Below are positions 62,993 through 64,000 of a stretch of 64,000 bases of DNA, one piece after another. Each line of letters begins with the position of its first letter. Position 1 is the stretch's first letter. The position numbers and the translations under genes are program-made. The notes under the pieces were generated by a model. It had not been told where the DNA came from. It searched no databases and saw nothing but the letters and a program-made list of their open reading frames with translations. Source of the DNA: Leptidea sinapis (taxonomy: Eukaryota; Arthropoda; Insecta; Lepidoptera; Pieridae); the NCBI RefSeq assembly GCF_905404315.1, contig NC_066285.1, positions 186,001-250,000 on the forward strand. The letters are read 5' to 3'.

Positions 62993-63864
62993 AAAATTAT
63001 TTTCTGCACCCTCGAGAACCTCAGACACGATATCCATATTGCAGAAAACATTATTGTTTGTGGCTGCCTTCTTGGATTTCAAAAATGATCACAGAATCGT
63101 TCTCTGCACCCTTGAGAATCGCGGACACGATATCCATATTGCTGAAATCATAATTTTGAGCGGCGGCCATCTTGGATTTCAAAAATGATCAAAAAATCGT
63201 TCTGTGCACACTCGAGAACCTCGGATACGATACCCATATTTTTGATATCATGATCTTGCACGGCGGCCCTCTCAGATTTAAAAATGATCCCAAAATTATT
63301 TTCTGCACCCTCGAGAACCTCAGACACGATATCCATTTTGCTGAAAACAAACCTGTTTGCGGCAGCCCTCTTGGATTTCAAAAATGATCACAGAATTGTT
63401 TTCTGCACCCTCGAGAACCTCGGACACGATATCCATATTGCTGAAATCATAATTTTGTGTGGCGGCCATCTTTGATTTGAAAAATGATCACATATCGTTC
63501 TCAGCACACTCGAGAACCTCGGATACGATACCCATAATGTAGTTATCACACTTTTGACTGGCGGCCATCTTGGATTTGAAAAATGATCACAAAATCGTTC
63601 TCTGCACTCTCGAGAAACTCGGATACGATACCCATAATGTAGGTATCATACTTTTGAGCCGCGGCCATCTTGAATTTGAAAAATGATCACAAAATCGTTC
63701 TCTGCACAATCGAGAACCTCTGATACGATACCCATAATGTTGTTATCATAATTTTGAGCGGCGGCCATCTCGGACTTAAAAATGATCCCAAAATTGTTTT
63801 CTGCACCCTCGAGAACCTCGGACACGATATCCATATAGCGGAAAACATAATTGTTTGCGGCAGC

Positions 63865-63890
63865 CCTCTTGGATTTCTCTCTCTGAAATC
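63865..63890 (+). other. Deletion junction with TCTCTC filler
   Basis: A delta unit ending CTTGGATTTC runs into TCTCTC and then TGAAATCATAATTTTG, which is the middle of a beta unit. About 60 bases normally present between these points are absent. The TCTCTC may be remnant or filler sequence. Unlike most length changes in the array, the join is not in register. Confidence 0.75.
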
Positions 63891-64000
63891 ATAATTTTGT
63901 GCGGCGGCCATCTTGGATTTGAAAAATGATCACAAAATCGTTCTCAGCACCCTCGAGAACCTCGGATACGATACCCATAATGTGGTTATCATACTTTTGA

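Larger units (their letters stand above)
1..64000 (+). repeat. Satellite array, ~100 bp monomer, head-to-tail, ~640 units
   Basis: Every line of the window aligns to the next after a shift of about 100 bases; for example GATCAC starts at 560, 660, 760, 860, 960 and 1060. A typical unit has CTCGAG at unit positions 25-30, a CGATA(T/C)CCAT block at about 42-51, a variable cassette at about 51-72, GCGGCGGCC at 74-82, ATCTTGG, then an A-rich tail leading into TGATCA. All units lie in one orientation. A hand count of one beta unit gives 43% GC and six CpG. No unique DNA interrupts the array and neither end is reached, so the true array is longer than the window. The form fits a eukaryotic satellite; species and chromosomal location are not shown. 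Strand is given in the sense used here and has no functional meaning. Confidence 0.98.
61091..64000 (+). repeat. Right-end diverged units with rearranged copies
   Basis: The 60.82-61.38 kb stretch, which straddles the left boundary, recurs at 63.10-63.60 kb (offset 2,284), then continues at offset 2,184 after one unit is lost. The 61.9-63.0 kb part is a fuller version of 58.8-59.6 kb. The pair near 61207 and 63489 shares a one-base loss (GATCACAAATCG and GATCACATATCG). Two abrupt joins are at 62981 and 63871. The array continues to the last base. Confidence 0.87.

Noticed and set aside
1..64000. CRISPR array
   Set aside because: Direct repeats are regular, but the spacing sequence is itself repeated in every unit, units are 100 bp, there are no unique spacers and no cas genes.
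1..64000. Inverted satellite blocks
   Set aside because: I looked for reverse-complement units (for example CCAAGATGGCC reading forward) and saw none; all units are in one orientation.
1..64000. tRNA, rRNA or other structured RNA genes
   Set aside because: No cloverleaf box A/B pair or conserved rRNA segment stands out against the repeat; short dyads such as TGATCA and CTCGAG are part of the monomer.

Overview
The whole 64,000-base window is one satellite DNA array. A monomer of almost exactly 100 bp repeats head to tail, always in the same orientation, about 640 times, with no unique flank, gene, RNA gene, transposon or microsatellite inside it. Taking the G of the recurrent GATCAC as base 1, a typical monomer has a TGATCA palindrome across the unit boundary, CTCGAG at 25-30, CGATA(T/C)CCAT at about 42-51, a variable cassette at about 51-72, a GC-rich box GCGGCGGCC at 74-82, then ATCTTGG and an A-rich tail. 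This is the form of a eukaryotic, probably animal, centromeric, pericentromeric or heterochromatic satellite. The species cannot be named from the sequence.

Monomers fall into two superfamilies. One has GATACGATACCCAT followed by cassette alpha (AATGTAGTTATCATA) or gamma (ATTTTTGTGATCATAAT). The other has GACACGATATCCAT followed by cassette beta (ATTGCTGAAATCATAAT) or delta (ATTGCAGAAAACATTATTG). They often occur as alpha-beta or gamma-delta pairs, which suggests an ancestral dimer of about 200 bp. On top of this lie nested higher-order repeats (HORs).

Layout: 1-6757, a 5-mer HOR nested in a 21-monomer (2.1 kb) HOR; 6758-10140, gamma/delta-rich HORs of about 0.9 and 1.1-1.2 kb; 10141-13430, a 10-mer HOR of about 997 bp; 13431-15110, a return of the first HOR family; 15111-19100, mixed units with ~600 bp periods; 19101-24858, a near-identical 2,879 bp tandem duplication; 24859-30600, a diverged second version of about 9.1-15.7 kb; 30601-31210, a linker resembling 20.8-21.4 kb; 31210-35413, block X; 35414-48909, four tandem copies of a 3.2-3.5 kb HOR (block Y); 48910-52593, a second X with a 400 bp tandem duplication at its left edge; 52594-55600, a fifth Y; 55601-64000, more diverged units with 0.6, 0.8, 2.3 and 3.1-3.4 kb duplications.

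There are many open frames of 60-123 codons on both strands, but they are by-products of the repeat. Because 100 is not a multiple of 3, the frame shifts at every unit, and 99, 101, 105, 96 and 89 bp variants disturb it further. I annotate no CDS. The most interesting points are the multi-level HOR architecture, a YY1/Pho-like GGCCATCTTGG motif once per unit that is systematically lost in one monomer class, a 12-bp inverted repeat confined to gamma monomers, and CpG retention with paired CpG-decay variants at the CTCGAG site.
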